Assembly (NCBI RefSeq): GCF_013344685.1
Contig: NZ_CP050137.1
Span: 1,430,001-1,494,000, forward strand
Direction: 5' to 3'
From: Sphingomonas sp. CL5.1
GTDB lineage: Bacteria > Pseudomonadota > Alphaproteobacteria > Sphingomonadales > Sphingomonadaceae
DNA length: 64,000 nucleotides
Part shown: in pieces, positions 35,964-45,470 of the stretch
Position numbering within the stretch: position 1 is the stretch's first letter
Layout: every line of letters starts with the position of its first letter
The notes under the pieces: model-generated
Databases searched by the model: none
Told to the model about the DNA's origin: nothing
Seen by the model: the letters and a program-made list of their open reading frames with translations, nothing else
Translations under genes and position numbers: made by a program

Positions 35964-37139
35964 ATGCACATCGCGCTATATTCGCCGGAACTGCCGTCCT
36001 CCGGCTCGGCCAATGGCATCGTCACCTATACCCGCATCATGCAGGCGGCGTTGAAGGCCGCCGGGCATCGCGCCACCGTGTTCGACCGTTTCGGAATCGA
36101 GCATGATGACGGAAGCATCGAGCAACTCGGCCCCGATTCGCGCATCGCCGCACGGATCGGCCGCTTGCGCGAGAGGATCGTAGGAAGATCGCCGGTGCGA
36201 TGGCCGGTGCGGTTCCGGCATATCATCGAGCGGATTCATTCGCGCCATCCGATTGACGTGATCGAGATGGAGGAGAGCTTCGGCTTTGCGGGCCGGTTGG
36301 GCCTGGGGATACCGGTAGTTACCCGGCTGCACGGCCCGCATATATTCGGCAAGGATGAGCGCGAGCCGCCGCAAATAGCGCGTGTCAGCGCGGCCAGAAT
36401 GGAAATTGAGCGACAGGCGTTGGTCGGCGCAAGCGGCATCACGTCGCCTTCGGCGCGGTTGCTTGACGATACGCTGGGTTATTACGGAATCTCTCCCACG
36501 CGCACCGCTTTTATCCAGAACCCGATGCCGCTCAGTGGAACGCCATGGTCAGTAGAAGGGGCACGGACCAATAATTTGCTATTCATCGGGCGGTTCGATT
36601 TGAGGAAGGGCGCGGATATCACCCTACGCGCGTTCGCCCTCGCGGCCAAAAAGGTAGATGATCTTTCGATCACGATGTGTGGACCAGATCGAGGTATAAC
36701 GACTGATGATAACGAAAACATTAAATGCAAAGAATGGATTAATAAAAATATTGATAAAAAAATTGCGGGAAGAATAAAATTTCTCGGCGACATTGATCAT
36801 AATACGCTAAATGAACTAAGAAAAATACATAAATTGCAATTATCTACTTCGAGATTTGAGACGTTTTCATATAGTATCGCCGAATCTTTGGCCGTGGGGA
36901 TGCCCGTGGTGATGGCGAATACTTACGGGCTCGCTGAAGTGGTGACGGACCGAGAAAATGGCTTCGTCGCGCCGATCGGCGATGTGAACGCTTTCGCAGA
37001 CGCGGTCGTTGCTGCTCTATCCGATTGTGAGCGATTGGCTCGAATTGGTGCGGCTGGGCGGGGCTTGTGCGCGCGGCTGCTTTCGCCAGAGCGGATCGCG
37101 GCGCAGACGGTGGATTTCTATCGCACGATCTCGGGTTGA
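35964..37139 (+). CDS. Glycosyltransferase family 4 with AT-rich internal block
   Basis: The 391-residue GT4 enzyme has MHIALYSPELPSSGSANG, VVTRLHGPHIFGKDE, LLFIGRFDLRKGADI and the catalytic region RFETFSYSIAESLAVGMPVV. The frame is intact. Its middle, residues about 233-292, is encoded by DNA of about 31 percent GC (36661-36840) and is rich in Lys, Asn and Ile, whereas both flanks have the usual high GC. The gene thus appears mosaic. It probably adds an EPS sugar. Confidence 0.87.
   Translation: MHIALYSPELPSSGSANGIVTYTRIMQAALKAAGHRATVFDRFGIEHDDGSIEQLGPDSRIAARIGRLRERIVGRSPVRWPVRFRHIIERIHSRHPIDVIEMEESFGFAGRLGLGIPVVTRLHGPHIFGKDEREPPQIARVSAARMEIERQALVGASGITSPSARLLDDTLGYYGISPTRTAFIQNPMPLSGTPWSVEGARTNNLLFIGRFDLRKGADITLRAFALAAKKVDDLSITMCGPDRGITTDDNENIKCKEWINKNIDKKIAGRIKFLGDIDHNTLNELRKIHKLQLSTSRFETFSYSIAESLAVGMPVVMANTYGLAEVVTDRENGFVAPIGDVNAFADAVVAALSDCERLARIGAAGRGLCARLLSPERIAAQTVDFYRTISG
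36661..36840. other. AT-rich block inside a GC-rich glycosyltransferase gene
   Basis: By direct count, G+C is 25/60, 12/60 and 18/60 in the three successive 60-base lines, 55/180 or about 31 percent. The next line (36841-36900) is 26/60. Most of the window is about 65 percent. The reading frame is uninterrupted. This fits a segment acquired by recombination from an AT-rich donor. Confidence 0.9.
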
Positions 37140-37200
37140 AACCGACTGTATCCAGCCGGAGCCGGGGACGCCGGCCAGGAAAAGAAGGCTCGACTCCGGT

Positions 37201-38357
37201 ATGATGAAGACGGAAGATCGCCCCATGCCGCTCCTCATCCCGGCCGATGAACAGGCGCAGCGCGCCAATAATTTCGATGCGATCCGGCTGGCGATGGCGT
37301 TGCTGGTGGTGTGGTCGCATTCGTTTGCCTTATGGTATCATACCGAAGCGAATGAATGGATTTCGCTGGCGATGGCCGGGACGTACAATGCCGGCAATCT
37401 CGGCGTGCTTGCCTTCTTTGCGATCAGTGGCTTTCTGATCACCGCGAGCTGGCAGCGCTCGCGCTCGTGGCGAAGTTACCTCAAGCGCCGTGTGGCCCGC
37501 ATCTATCCGGGCTATCTCGTCGCCGTGACCTTATGCTCGCTGGTGATCGTGCCGGCCTTCTCCTCGCGCGCGTTCGGCGAACTCGGGCGCGGGGAGGTGG
37601 GGGGCTGTTCTCCAACCTGCTGCTGAAGAATTACATCGTTGCGTCGGATGCTTTCGGCGGCGGCGCGGTGAACGGGTCGCTGTGGAGCATTCCCTATGAG
37701 TTCTGGTGCTATCTGGGGGTGATGGCGCTGGGCATCGCCGGCCTGCTGGGCCGGCGGCCGGTCTATCCGCTGATCGCGGTCGGGGTGATGGCGGTGCGCG
37801 CGTGGCTCGACATGACGGGTCGCCACCCGGCCGGCGGCTGGTTGCAGCCGATCATCGGCGTCGCCTATTTCTGGTTCAACGTCCTGCCGCCCTTCGTGCT
37901 GGGCGGCGCGGCCTATATCTGGCGTGACCGGATTCCGCGCAGCGGCTGGCTGCTGGCGGGGCTCGTCGCGGCGACATTGATCGCGGCGCACCTGCCGCTG
38001 GCCGATCCGCCGCGTCTGGTGCTGACGCGGCTGCTGCTGCCACCGACACTGGTCTATGGCGTCCTCTACCTGGCCTTTCACCCCCGTTTGCATATGGGAG
38101 ATGCCGCGCGTTACGGGGATTTCTCATACGGCACTTACCTTTACGCCTTCCCGATCCAGCAGATGCTGGCGGTGCTGTTGCGCGGGAAAGTGGCATTTCC
38201 GGTATATCTGGGGGCGGCGATGGTCTGCTCGCTCGCGGCGGGCGTGGCGAGCTGGTATCTGGTCGAGCGCTGGTTCCTGCCCAGGATCCGTTCGGGGCCA
38301 CGGCATGAGAAGGACGCGCGCCCGCTCGCCGAGGAAGCGACGCTCGTCGCGCCCTGA
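37201..38357 (+). pseudogene. Acyltransferase 3 gene split by a -1 frameshift in a G-tract
   Basis: The first frame encodes FDAIRLAMALLVVWSHSFAL (family His motif), FFAISGFLITASW and RRVARIYPGYLVAV, then stops at 37626 after an unrelated tail. The continuation (LFSNLLLKNYIVASDAFGGG, SLWSIPYEFWCYLGVM, FSYGTYLYAFPIQQM) lies in another frame to 38357. The join is a run of six G at 37599-37604; one more G restores a single frame of about 385 codons. It may be a true pseudogene, a phase-variable tract or a sequencing error. The start is ATG 37201 with a weak SD. Confidence 0.8.
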
Positions 38358-38431
38358 GCGGTGGCGCCGACTGGCTAACGCCGCGCGATGTTGCTACCGG
38401 CGGCCAACGTCCCCGGCTTCGAGGTTCCCGC

Positions 38432-39613
38432 ATGTCAGCATTCTCCGCGCCCGATCGGGTGGACGTCGCGGCGACGCGGGGAACGGAAGGGGCGGTGCCG
38501 CAGCTATCGATCATCTCCCCGGCCTATCACGAGCGCGCCAATATCCGTCCGCTCGTCACGGCGATCGCGGCGGCGATGGGGGAGGCGCGCTGGGAGCTGA
38601 TCGTCGTCGACGACGACAGCGGCGACGGCACGGTCGAGGAGGTGTTCGCCGTCGCGCATGAAGGCTATCCGGTGCGCTGCATCCGCCGCATCGGCCGGCG
38701 CGGCCTCGCCTCCGCGGTGGTGGAGGGCGCGCTGGCGGCAAGCGCGCCGGTGATCGCGGTGATCGACGCCGACGGCCAGCATGACGAGCGCCTGCTGCCG
38801 CGGATGCTCGCGTTGATCGCGGAGGGCGGCAGCGATCTGGTCGTCGGCAGCCGGCATGTCGAGGGCGGCGGCGTCGGCGACTGGTCGAAGGACCGCCAGG
38901 CGATGAGCGGTTTCGCCACCTGGTGCGCGAACCTCGTGCTCGGCACCGGGATCAGCGATCCGATGAGCGGCTTCTTCGCGATCCGGCGCGACGTGTTCCA
39001 CGCCTGCGTCCACGATCTGTCGCAGCAGGGCTACAAGATCCTGCTCGACATCATCAGCTCCGCCCCGCGCGAGCTGAAGATCACCGAAATCCCCTATGTC
39101 TTCCGCAACCGCACGCAGGGGGAGAGCAAGGTCGACCTGATGATCATGCTGGAATTCCTGTTCCTGCTGATCGAGAAGGTGACGCGCGGGCTGATCCCCC
39201 CGCGCTTCGTGCTGTTCTCGGCCGTGGGCGGGCTGGGCCTGCTGTTCCACCTTGCCATATTGCAGACGCTGAAGGTGTTCGGCAGCACCTTCCTGTTCGC
39301 GCAGACGGTGGCGACGGTGGCGGCGATGACGCTCAACTATGTCGTCAACAATTCGGTGACCTATCGCTCGCAGCGGCTGCGCGGCGCGCGCTTCGTCGGG
39401 GGGTATTTCGTCTTCTGCCTGGTCTGCTCGATCGGCGGCATCGCCAATATCGGCGTGGCGGACCTCGTGCTGGCGGGCGAGGGCAACTGGGCGCTCGCCG
39501 GCATCGCGGGGGCGCTGATGAGCGCGGTGTTCAACTTCGGCGTGGCGACCCAGTTCGTCTGGACGCAGCGGCGGCGGACGCGGCGGCCGAAGGTGATCCG
39601 CCCCGCCGGCTAG
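38432..39613 (+). CDS. Dolichol-phosphate-mannose synthase-like GT2 fused to GtrA domain
   Basis: In this 393-residue protein, residues about 24-245 are a DPM1-like GT2 (LSIISPAYHERANI, VVDDDSGDGTVEEVF, VIDADGQHDERLLPRM). Residues about 260-380 hold four helices of a GtrA domain (FVLFSAVGGLGLLFHLAI, TLNYVVNNSVTYRSQ). The GT2 part makes a polyprenyl-phosphate sugar and the GtrA part may flip it, so side-chain glycosylation in the periplasm is plausible. The stop overlaps that of the convergent transporter gene (shared CTAG). Confidence 0.9.
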   Translation: MSAFSAPDRVDVAATRGTEGAVPQLSIISPAYHERANIRPLVTAIAAAMGEARWELIVVDDDSGDGTVEEVFAVAHEGYPVRCIRRIGRRGLASAVVEGALAASAPVIAVIDADGQHDERLLPRMLALIAEGGSDLVVGSRHVEGGGVGDWSKDRQAMSGFATWCANLVLGTGISDPMSGFFAIRRDVFHACVHDLSQQGYKILLDIISSAPRELKITEIPYVFRNRTQGESKVDLMIMLEFLFLLIEKVTRGLIPPRFVLFSAVGGLGLLFHLAILQTLKVFGSTFLFAQTVATVAAMTLNYVVNNSVTYRSQRLRGARFVGGYFVFCLVCSIGGIANIGVADLVLAGEGNWALAGIAGALMSAVFNFGVATQFVWTQRRRTRRPKVIRPAG

Positions 39614-40941
39614 CCGAGCAGCAAGCCCGCCAGCGCCGCCGACATCAGGTTGGCGAGGCTGCCGGCCAGCAGCGCGCGGATGCCGAGCTTCGCGATCATC
39701 GGGCGCTGGTTGGGGGCGAGGCTGCCCGTCACCGCCATCTGGATCGCGATCGACGAGAAATTGGCGAAGCCGCACAGCGCGAAGGTGACGATCGCCACGG
39801 TGCGCTGGCTCAATTGCGCCTGCTGCTCGCCGAGCGAGATATAGGCGACGAACTCGTTGAGCACGATCTTCTGCCCGAACAGCCCGCCGGCGATCCCCGC
39901 CTCGTGCCACGGCACGTTGAGCAGGAACATCACCGGCGCGAAGACATAGCCGAGCAGCCCCTGGAAGCTCAGGCCGGGGAAGCCGAACCATGATCCGATG
40001 CCGCCGAGGATGCCGTTGGCGAGCGCGACCAGCGCGACGAACGCCAGCACCATCGCGCCGACCGCCACCGCGAGCCTGACGCCGGTCTGCGCGCCCTGCG
40101 CGGCGGCCATGATGATGTTGGCGGGTTTTTCCTCGTCATGCGTCGCCTGCGGCATCGGCTCGCCCGGCGTGCCTTCGGGGAGCAGCGCGGCCGGCCCCTT
40201 GCCGCTGATCCGCGCCTCGGCGAGCGCGATCTGGCGATCCTCCTCGCTCATGTCGCCGAGCGGCAATTCGCCCGCCGCCGGCTCGGGGCGGTCGGGCATG
40301 ATGATCTTCGCCATCAGGATGCCGCCCGGCGCGGCCATGAACGAGGCGGCGAGGAGATATTCGATCCTGATCCCCATCGAGGCATAGGCCGCGAGGATCG
40401 TCCCCGCCACGCCGGCCATGCCGCTGGTCATCACGGTGAAGAGCTGCGCCGGCGTCAGCCCCGCGAGATAGGGGCGCACCACCAGCGGCGATTCGGACTG
40501 GCCGACGAAGATGTTCGCCGCCGCGCACAGGCTCTCCACCTTGCTGGTGCCGATCACCTTCTCGATCGCGCCGCCGATCCAGCGCACGATGAGCTGCATG
40601 ATGCCGAGATAATAGAGGATCGAGACGAGCGCGGCGAAGAAGATGATGACCGGCAGCGCCTGGATCGCGAAATTCTTGCCGAGCGGATCGTCGGCCAGCT
40701 TGCCGAACAGGAAGGCGGTGCCGGCATTGGCATAGGAGAGCAGGTTCGCCACGCCGCCCGACAGGATCGAGAGCATCCCGCGCCCCCACGGCACGTAGAG
40801 CACCAGCACCGCGATCCCCGCCTGGAGCGCGAAGGCCGCGCCGACGACGCGCGGGCGGATCGCGCGGCGGTCCGCCGACAGCGCGAACGCGATCAGCAGG
40901 ATCACGACGATGCCGGCGATGCCGATGAGGAGACGTTGCAT
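39610..40941 (-). CDS. Concentrative nucleoside transporter (CNT/NupC family)
   Basis: The 443-residue proton- or sodium-coupled nucleoside importer has [37 protein letters not shown] (core GQ-E motif), [19 protein letters not shown] and [11 protein letters not shown] with [12 protein letters not shown]. An insert of about 70 hydrophilic residues in mid-protein ([18 protein letters not shown]) is longer than in E. coli NupC. ATG 40941 is used. It is monocistronic, outside the EPS genes. Confidence 0.93.
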   Translation of the reverse strand: MQRLLIGIAGIVVILLIAFALSADRRAIRPRVVGAAFALQAGIAVLVLYVPWGRGMLSILSGGVANLLSYANAGTAFLFGKLADDPLGKNFAIQALPVIIFFAALVSILYYLGIMQLIVRWIGGAIEKVIGTSKVESLCAAANIFVGQSESPLVVRPYLAGLTPAQLFTVMTSGMAGVAGTILAAYASMGIRIEYLLAASFMAAPGGILMAKIIMPDRPEPAAGELPLGDMSEEDRQIALAEARISGKGPAALLPEGTPGEPMPQATHDEEKPANIIMAAAQGAQTGVRLAVAVGAMVLAFVALVALANGILGGIGSWFGFPGLSFQGLLGYVFAPVMFLLNVPWHEAGIAGGLFGQKIVLNEFVAYISLGEQQAQLSQRTVAIVTFALCGFANFSSIAIQMAVTGSLAPNQRPMIAKLGIRALLAGSLANLMSAALAGLLLG

Positions 40942-41060
40942 GGATACCCGCGTTACTGAGGGCGCGGCCCCCCGCGCGACCGCCAACCCTTACACGCCCG
41001 CCAACCCTTCGCCACCACGATTCTCCCTGTCAGGCGAAGGATGGACGCCGCCCATTCTTC

Positions 41061-41144
41061 CGTCATGCCGGGCTTGACCCGGCATCCAGAGCCGCGAACG
41101 TCATCGCCCGTTACCCTGGATGCCGGGTCAAGCCCGGCATGACG
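41061..41144. repeat. Perfect 29-bp inverted repeat (REP/MITE-like or terminator)
   Basis: The arm beginning CGTCATGCCGGGCTTGACCC (41061-41089) is repeated exactly in inverse at 41116-41144, with a 26-base spacer. It lies between the CNT start and the dienelactone hydrolase stop. Elements with this core recur in intergenic DNA of many alphaproteobacteria, as far as I recall. It could terminate the hydrolase transcript. Confidence 0.8.
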
Positions 41145-41159
41145 GGAAGTGCGCCTGGC

Positions 41160-41888
41160 CTAGACGAACAGTTCGGCGAGGAAATCCTGCATCGCCTTCC
41201 AGCTCCGCCGGTCGGCGCGCTCCTCGTAGGTGACGCCGGGATGCGGCATCTTCCCCTTCAGCTCGATATCGGTGAAGGCATGGCCGGCATTGCCGTAAGC
41301 GTGGATCTGCCAGTCCGCGCCGCTGTCGGTCAGCTCCCTGCCCAGCGCGACCATCGCGTCGGGCGGGGCGATCGGGTCCTCCCAGCCGTGGCAGACCAGC
41401 ACCTTCGCCGCGATCGGCGAGACATTGGCATAGTCCGGCCGGTCATAGACGCCGTGGAAGCTCACCACGCCCAGCACGTCCAGCCCGGCGCGCGCCATGT
41501 CCAGCGCGCACTTGCCGCCGAAGCAATAGCCCACCGCCGCCGTCCGCGCCGCATCGACATGGCCGAAGCCCTTGAGCACGCCGAGCGAGGCGGCGAGCCG
41601 ATCGCGCAGCAGCGCGCGGTCGGCGTTCAGCTCGTTCATATATTCGGACGAATTCTCAGACTCGCGCGTCTTGCGCCGGCCCTGCCCGAACAGGTCGCAG
41701 GCGAAGCCGACATAACCGAGCTTGGCGAGATTCTCGGCATGGACATTGTCCGCCTCCTTCTGGCCGAGCACGTTGGGGATGACGAGCACGCCGGGGCGCG
41801 GCGTCTCCACCTCGTCCTCATAGGCGATCACGCCCTCGAACGGGCCGCCGGGACCGTCGTAAACCAGTGTCTGCCGGACGATCGCCAT
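41160..41888 (-). CDS. Dienelactone hydrolase-family protein
   Basis: The 242-residue alpha/beta hydrolase has the nucleophile elbow [14 protein letters not shown] (Cys nucleophile as in true dienelactone hydrolases), the acid in [11 protein letters not shown] and the His in [10 protein letters not shown]. The physiological ester or lactone is unknown; many sphingomonads carry several such genes. ATG 41888 has GGAG 8 bases upstream. It is divergent from gpmA. Confidence 0.9.
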   Translation of the reverse strand: MAIVRQTLVYDGPGGPFEGVIAYEDEVETPRPGVLVIPNVLGQKEADNVHAENLAKLGYVGFACDLFGQGRRKTRESENSSEYMNELNADRALLRDRLAASLGVLKGFGHVDAARTAAVGYCFGGKCALDMARAGLDVLGVVSFHGVYDRPDYANVSPIAAKVLVCHGWEDPIAPPDAMVALGRELTDSGADWQIHAYGNAGHAFTDIELKGKMPHPGVTYEERADRRSWKAMQDFLAELFV

Positions 41889-41972
41889 CGCATTTCTCCA
41901 AGGTTGCCGGCCAAGGTTGCCGGATGTGCGGAAAGCGCTACAGACCGGCCGCAGCCATCGCAAGGAGAGCCA

Positions 41973-42659
41973 ATGCCCCGCCTCGTCCTGATCCGCCACG
42001 GCCAGTCGGCGTGGAACCTCGAGAACCGCTTCACCGGCTGGTGGGACGTTGACGTGACCGAAAAGGGCGCCGCCGAGGCGCGTGCGGCCGGCGAGCTGAT
42101 GGCGGCGAAGGGCCTCGATTTCGACATGACCTTCACCTCGCTCCAGACGCGGGCGATCAAGACGCTCAACATCGCGCTGGAGGCGATGGGCCGGCTGTGG
42201 CTGCCGACCGAGAAGAACTGGCGGCTCAACGAGCGGCATTACGGCGGCCTCACCGGGCTGGACAAGGCGGAGACGGCGGCGAAGCACGGCGACGCGCAGG
42301 TGCATATCTGGCGCCGCAGCTTCGACGTTCCCCCGCCGCCGCTGGAGGCGGGCAGCCCCTATGACCTTGCGAACGACCGCCGCTATGCCGGGATCGACGT
42401 GCCCGCGACCGAGAGCCTCAAGGACACGATCGCGCGCGTGCTGCCTTATTGGGAGGAGCGGATCGCCCCGGCGCTGCGCGACGGCCAGCGCGTGCTGATC
42501 TCGGCCCACGGCAATTCGCTGCGCGCGCTGGTCAAGCATCTCAGCAATATCCCGGACGACGAGATCACCGGGCTGGAAATCCCGACCGGCCAGCCGATCG
42601 TCTATGAGCTGGACGACGCGCTCAACGCGACCGATCGCTATTACCTGAGCGAACGCTGA
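41973..42659 (+). CDS. gpmA: 2,3-bisphosphoglycerate-dependent phosphoglycerate mutase
   Basis: The 228-residue cytosolic enzyme interconverts 3- and 2-phosphoglycerate in glycolysis. It has the RHG motif [20 protein letters not shown] with the phospho-His, the [12 protein letters not shown] loop and the second His in [22 protein letters not shown] precedes ATG 41973. The length is slightly short of E. coli GpmA (250), as in other alphaproteobacteria. It is transcribed alone or with purEK 98 bases downstream. Confidence 0.95.
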   Translation: MPRLVLIRHGQSAWNLENRFTGWWDVDVTEKGAAEARAAGELMAAKGLDFDMTFTSLQTRAIKTLNIALEAMGRLWLPTEKNWRLNERHYGGLTGLDKAETAAKHGDAQVHIWRRSFDVPPPPLEAGSPYDLANDRRYAGIDVPATESLKDTIARVLPYWEERIAPALRDGQRVLISAHGNSLRALVKHLSNIPDDEITGLEIPTGQPIVYELDDALNATDRYYLSER

Positions 42660-42757
42660 TCCCGGCGCTCCGTCACCCCGGCACAACATCGGGGTGACGG
42701 GAGCGCGCGATACAACGCGCACTTGCCCTCATGCCTATGCCTCGCTAACCGCCCGCA

Positions 42758-43234
42758 ATGGCGCACGTCGGCATCATCATGGGCTCCACCTCCGACTGGG
42801 AGACGATGCGGCACGCCGCCGACGTGCTGGACGCGCTGGGCGTCGACCACGAGACCCGCGTCGTTTCCGCGCATCGCACGCCGCAGCGGCTCTACGATTA
42901 CGCCAGCGGCGCGGCGGCGCGCGGCATCCGTGTCATCATCGCGGGCGCGGGCGGGGCGGCGCACCTGCCGGGCATGGCGGCGTCGATGACGCATCTGCCG
43001 GTGCTGGGCGTGCCGGTCGAATCCAAGGCGTTGAACGGCATGGATAGCCTGCTGTCGATCGTGCAGATGCCGGGCGGCATCCCGGTCGGCACGCTCGCGA
43101 TCGGCAAGGCGGGGGCGACCAACGCGGGGCTGCTCGCCGCCGCGATCCTCGCGCTCGGCGACGCCGGGCTGGAGGCGCGGCTCAAGGCGTGGCGGCAGGC
43201 GCAGACCGACGGCGTGGCCGACGCGCCGCAATGA
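42758..43234 (+). CDS. purE: N5-carboxyaminoimidazole ribonucleotide mutase
   Basis: The 158-residue class I PurE converts N5-CAIR to CAIR in purine synthesis. Motifs [42 protein letters not shown] and [12 protein letters not shown] include the catalytic His of the SAHRTP loop. It overlaps purK by 4 bases, the usual purEK arrangement. Confidence 0.96.
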   Translation: MAHVGIIMGSTSDWETMRHAADVLDALGVDHETRVVSAHRTPQRLYDYASGAAARGIRVIIAGAGGAAHLPGMAASMTHLPVLGVPVESKALNGMDSLLSIVQMPGGIPVGTLAIGKAGATNAGLLAAAILALGDAGLEARLKAWRQAQTDGVADAPQ

Positions 43235-44298
43235 GGACGCTGCCTCCCGGCGCCACCATCGGCATCCTCGGCGGCGGGCAGCTCGGGCGGATGCTGGCGT
43301 CGGCGGCCGCCGAGCTTGGTTATCGCACCCATGTCCTCGCGCCGGATCGGGAGAGCGTCGCGGCGCAGACCGCCTCCTCGCTGACCCGCGCCGATTACCA
43401 CAACCGCATCGTGCTGGCCGATTTCGCCGCGCAATGCGACGTGGTGACCTACGAGTTCGAGAATATCGCGGTCGAGCCGGTCGAATGGCTGGCGGAGAAG
43501 GTGCCGGTGCATCCCTCGCCCGCCTCGCTGCGCGTCGCGCAGGAGCGGATCGCCGAAAAGAGCTTCGTCGCGGGGCTGGGCGGCCGCCCGGCGGCGTTCG
43601 CGGCGGTGGGCAGCCGCGCGGAACTGGACGCGGCGATCGCCGAAGTCGGCACGCCAGCCGTGCTCAAGACGACGCGCATGGGCTATGACGGCAAGGGGCA
43701 GGCGCGGCTCCGCTCGCCCGCCGACGCCGATGCGGCATGGGAGGCGATCGGCGGCCCGGCGGTGCTCGAGGCGTTCGTCACCTTCGCCCACGAATTCTCG
43801 ATCGTGCTGGTGCGCGGGGCGGACGGCGCGATGGTGAGCTATCCCCCGCCGTGGAACGTGCATGAGGACGGCATCCTCGCCCGCTCGACCCTGCCCGCGC
43901 CGGCGGAAGTGGCGGCGCAATGGACCGAGGCGGCGGCGCTGACCGGGCGGATCGCCGAGACGCTCGGCCATGTCGGCGTGCTGACCTGCGAGTATTTCGC
44001 CACCGCCGACGGCCCGGTGTTCAACGAGATGGCGCCGCGCGTCCACAATTCCGGCCACTGGACGATCGAGGGCGCGGTCACCTCGCAATTCGAGAACCAC
44101 ATCCGCGCGATCTGCGGCCTGCCGCTCGGCGACACGGGGCTGACCGCGCCGGGGATCGAGATGGAGAATTTGATCGGCGATGCGTGGGAACGCTGGTCCG
44201 AGGTGCTGGCCGAGCCGGGCGCGCACCTCCACCTCTACGGCAAGCGCGAGGCGCGGCCGGGGCGCAAGATGGGGCATGTCACGCGGATCAGGCGGTAA
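43231..44298 (+). CDS. purK: 5-(carboxyamino)imidazole ribonucleotide synthase
   Basis: The 355-residue ATP-grasp enzyme makes N5-CAIR from AIR, bicarbonate and ATP, feeding PurE. Motifs are [64 protein letters not shown] and [17 protein letters not shown]. The ATG overlaps the purE stop. Its stop lies 6 bases from that of the convergent unknown gene. Confidence 0.96.
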   Translation: MRTLPPGATIGILGGGQLGRMLASAAAELGYRTHVLAPDRESVAAQTASSLTRADYHNRIVLADFAAQCDVVTYEFENIAVEPVEWLAEKVPVHPSPASLRVAQERIAEKSFVAGLGGRPAAFAAVGSRAELDAAIAEVGTPAVLKTTRMGYDGKGQARLRSPADADAAWEAIGGPAVLEAFVTFAHEFSIVLVRGADGAMVSYPPPWNVHEDGILARSTLPAPAEVAAQWTEAAALTGRIAETLGHVGVLTCEYFATADGPVFNEMAPRVHNSGHWTIEGAVTSQFENHIRAICGLPLGDTGLTAPGIEMENLIGDAWERWSEVLAEPGAHLHLYGKREARPGRKMGHVTRIRR

Positions 44299-44304
44299 GC
44301 GTCG

Positions 44305-45327
44305 TCAGGCGTTGCGCTTCGCGTAACTGGCTAGCGACCAGGTGTCGCTTCCCGCCCATTGCCACAGTCCCGCGATCCTGATCGGGGAATAGCGCCGCTC
44401 GGCGGCGGCTCCTTCCAGCGAGACGCGCGCGACGGTGAGCAGATGGCGGGCGCGATCAAGCCGGTTGGCCGTGCCGGGCTGAAGCGAGGCTTGCGCGTCG
44501 CGCGTCGCGATCCGGGCCTGTCCGGTTCCGCGCAGCGGCACGGCGCGCGCATTCGCCGCGGCGCGTGCATTCGTCGCGGCGTCGCGCGGTGACAGGCGCC
44601 CGGCCGCCGCCATCCGCGACGGCCCCGCGATCCGATCCGCCGCCATGCTCCGCCGCCCGTGCGCGGATCGGCTGGCGGCGAGCGGCGGTTGGGCCGCGAT
44701 CGGATGGTGTTTCCGCGCCACCACCTGTCGCGACGGCGCGCTGGCGATCGTGGCGCCCGCCGTTTCCGGCCCATCGCCGCACGCGGAGACGCGGCCGCGC
44801 GGGTCGCAGCCGCGCGGCGGTTCGTCCAGCGCGATCCGCGCCAGGGCCAGCTTGCGCGCCGCCTCCGCGCGTTTCAGGCGGAGGGAAAGATCGCGAAGCT
44901 GCGCGGCCGCTGCCGTGCCGCCGCCCGGCTTCAGACTGTCGATCCGCTCGCGCAGCACCGCGATCCGCGCCTCGTGCGCGGCGACCACCGCGTCGTCAAG
45001 CTCGCCCCGCTCGCTGATCGCCGACCCATCGCCGGCCGAAAAATCCTGCTGCGTCAGCGTGCCCGCTTCGGGCCGGGAGGGCGCATAATCCTCGCGGCTG
45101 CGCTTCAATCCCTCGGCGATGGCATTGCCGAGCGATCGCCTGTTCAACCCGCCGTCGAGTTTCGGCACATCGAGGATGACATAACCGTGAGCCGGCTGCG
45201 CGTTCGACCCGGCTTCCGGGCTGGCGATGTTCATCGCGCTGGTCTGATCCGCCGGGAGGATCGCCGGATGATTGCCCGCCGCGAGCGTGGTGGCGAGATA
45301 GACGACGTTTGATCCAATGCCCCCCAT
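44305..45327 (-). CDS. Hypothetical coiled-coil, Ala/Arg-rich protein
   Basis: The 340-residue protein is unrecognised. The middle (DAVVAAHEARIAVLRERIDS, AQLRDLSLRLKRAEAARKLA) predicts a coiled coil. The second half is low complexity, and the last 60 residues (RARHLLTVARVSLEGAAAER, WQWAGSDTWSLASYAKRNA) look folded. ATG 45327 is used, but its SD region is occupied by a palindrome; ATG 45234 or a TTG at 45363 are alternatives. Protein-like composition supports coding; function unknown. Confidence 0.5.
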   Translation of the reverse strand: MGGIGSNVVYLATTLAAGNHPAILPADQTSAMNIASPEAGSNAQPAHGYVILDVPKLDGGLNRRSLGNAIAEGLKRSREDYAPSRPEAGTLTQQDFSAGDGSAISERGELDDAVVAAHEARIAVLRERIDSLKPGGGTAAAAQLRDLSLRLKRAEAARKLALARIALDEPPRGCDPRGRVSACGDGPETAGATIASAPSRQVVARKHHPIAAQPPLAASRSAHGRRSMAADRIAGPSRMAAAGRLSPRDAATNARAAANARAVPLRGTGQARIATRDAQASLQPGTANRLDRARHLLTVARVSLEGAAAERRYSPIRIAGLWQWAGSDTWSLASYAKRNA

Positions 45328-45342
45328 GAGACGAATCGTCTC
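45328..45342. promoter_or_regulatory. 15-bp palindrome abutting the start of the coiled-coil gene
   Basis: GAGACGA-A-TCGTCTC has perfect 7-bp arms and lies immediately upstream of ATG 45327. It is compact like a repressor operator and would block the ribosome site of that gene if bound or folded. Confidence 0.35.
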
Positions 45343-45470
45343 AAAAAGGAACAAGTCCGTCAATGGCGGATTTGTCGGCCGGCGGCTCGCGGGCGCGAGA
45401 ACGGCGGGGCCGACATTCCCGCTCCGCCCGGCGGATCAGGCGGCGCGCGCCCCGTCACGCCACGCGGCCT

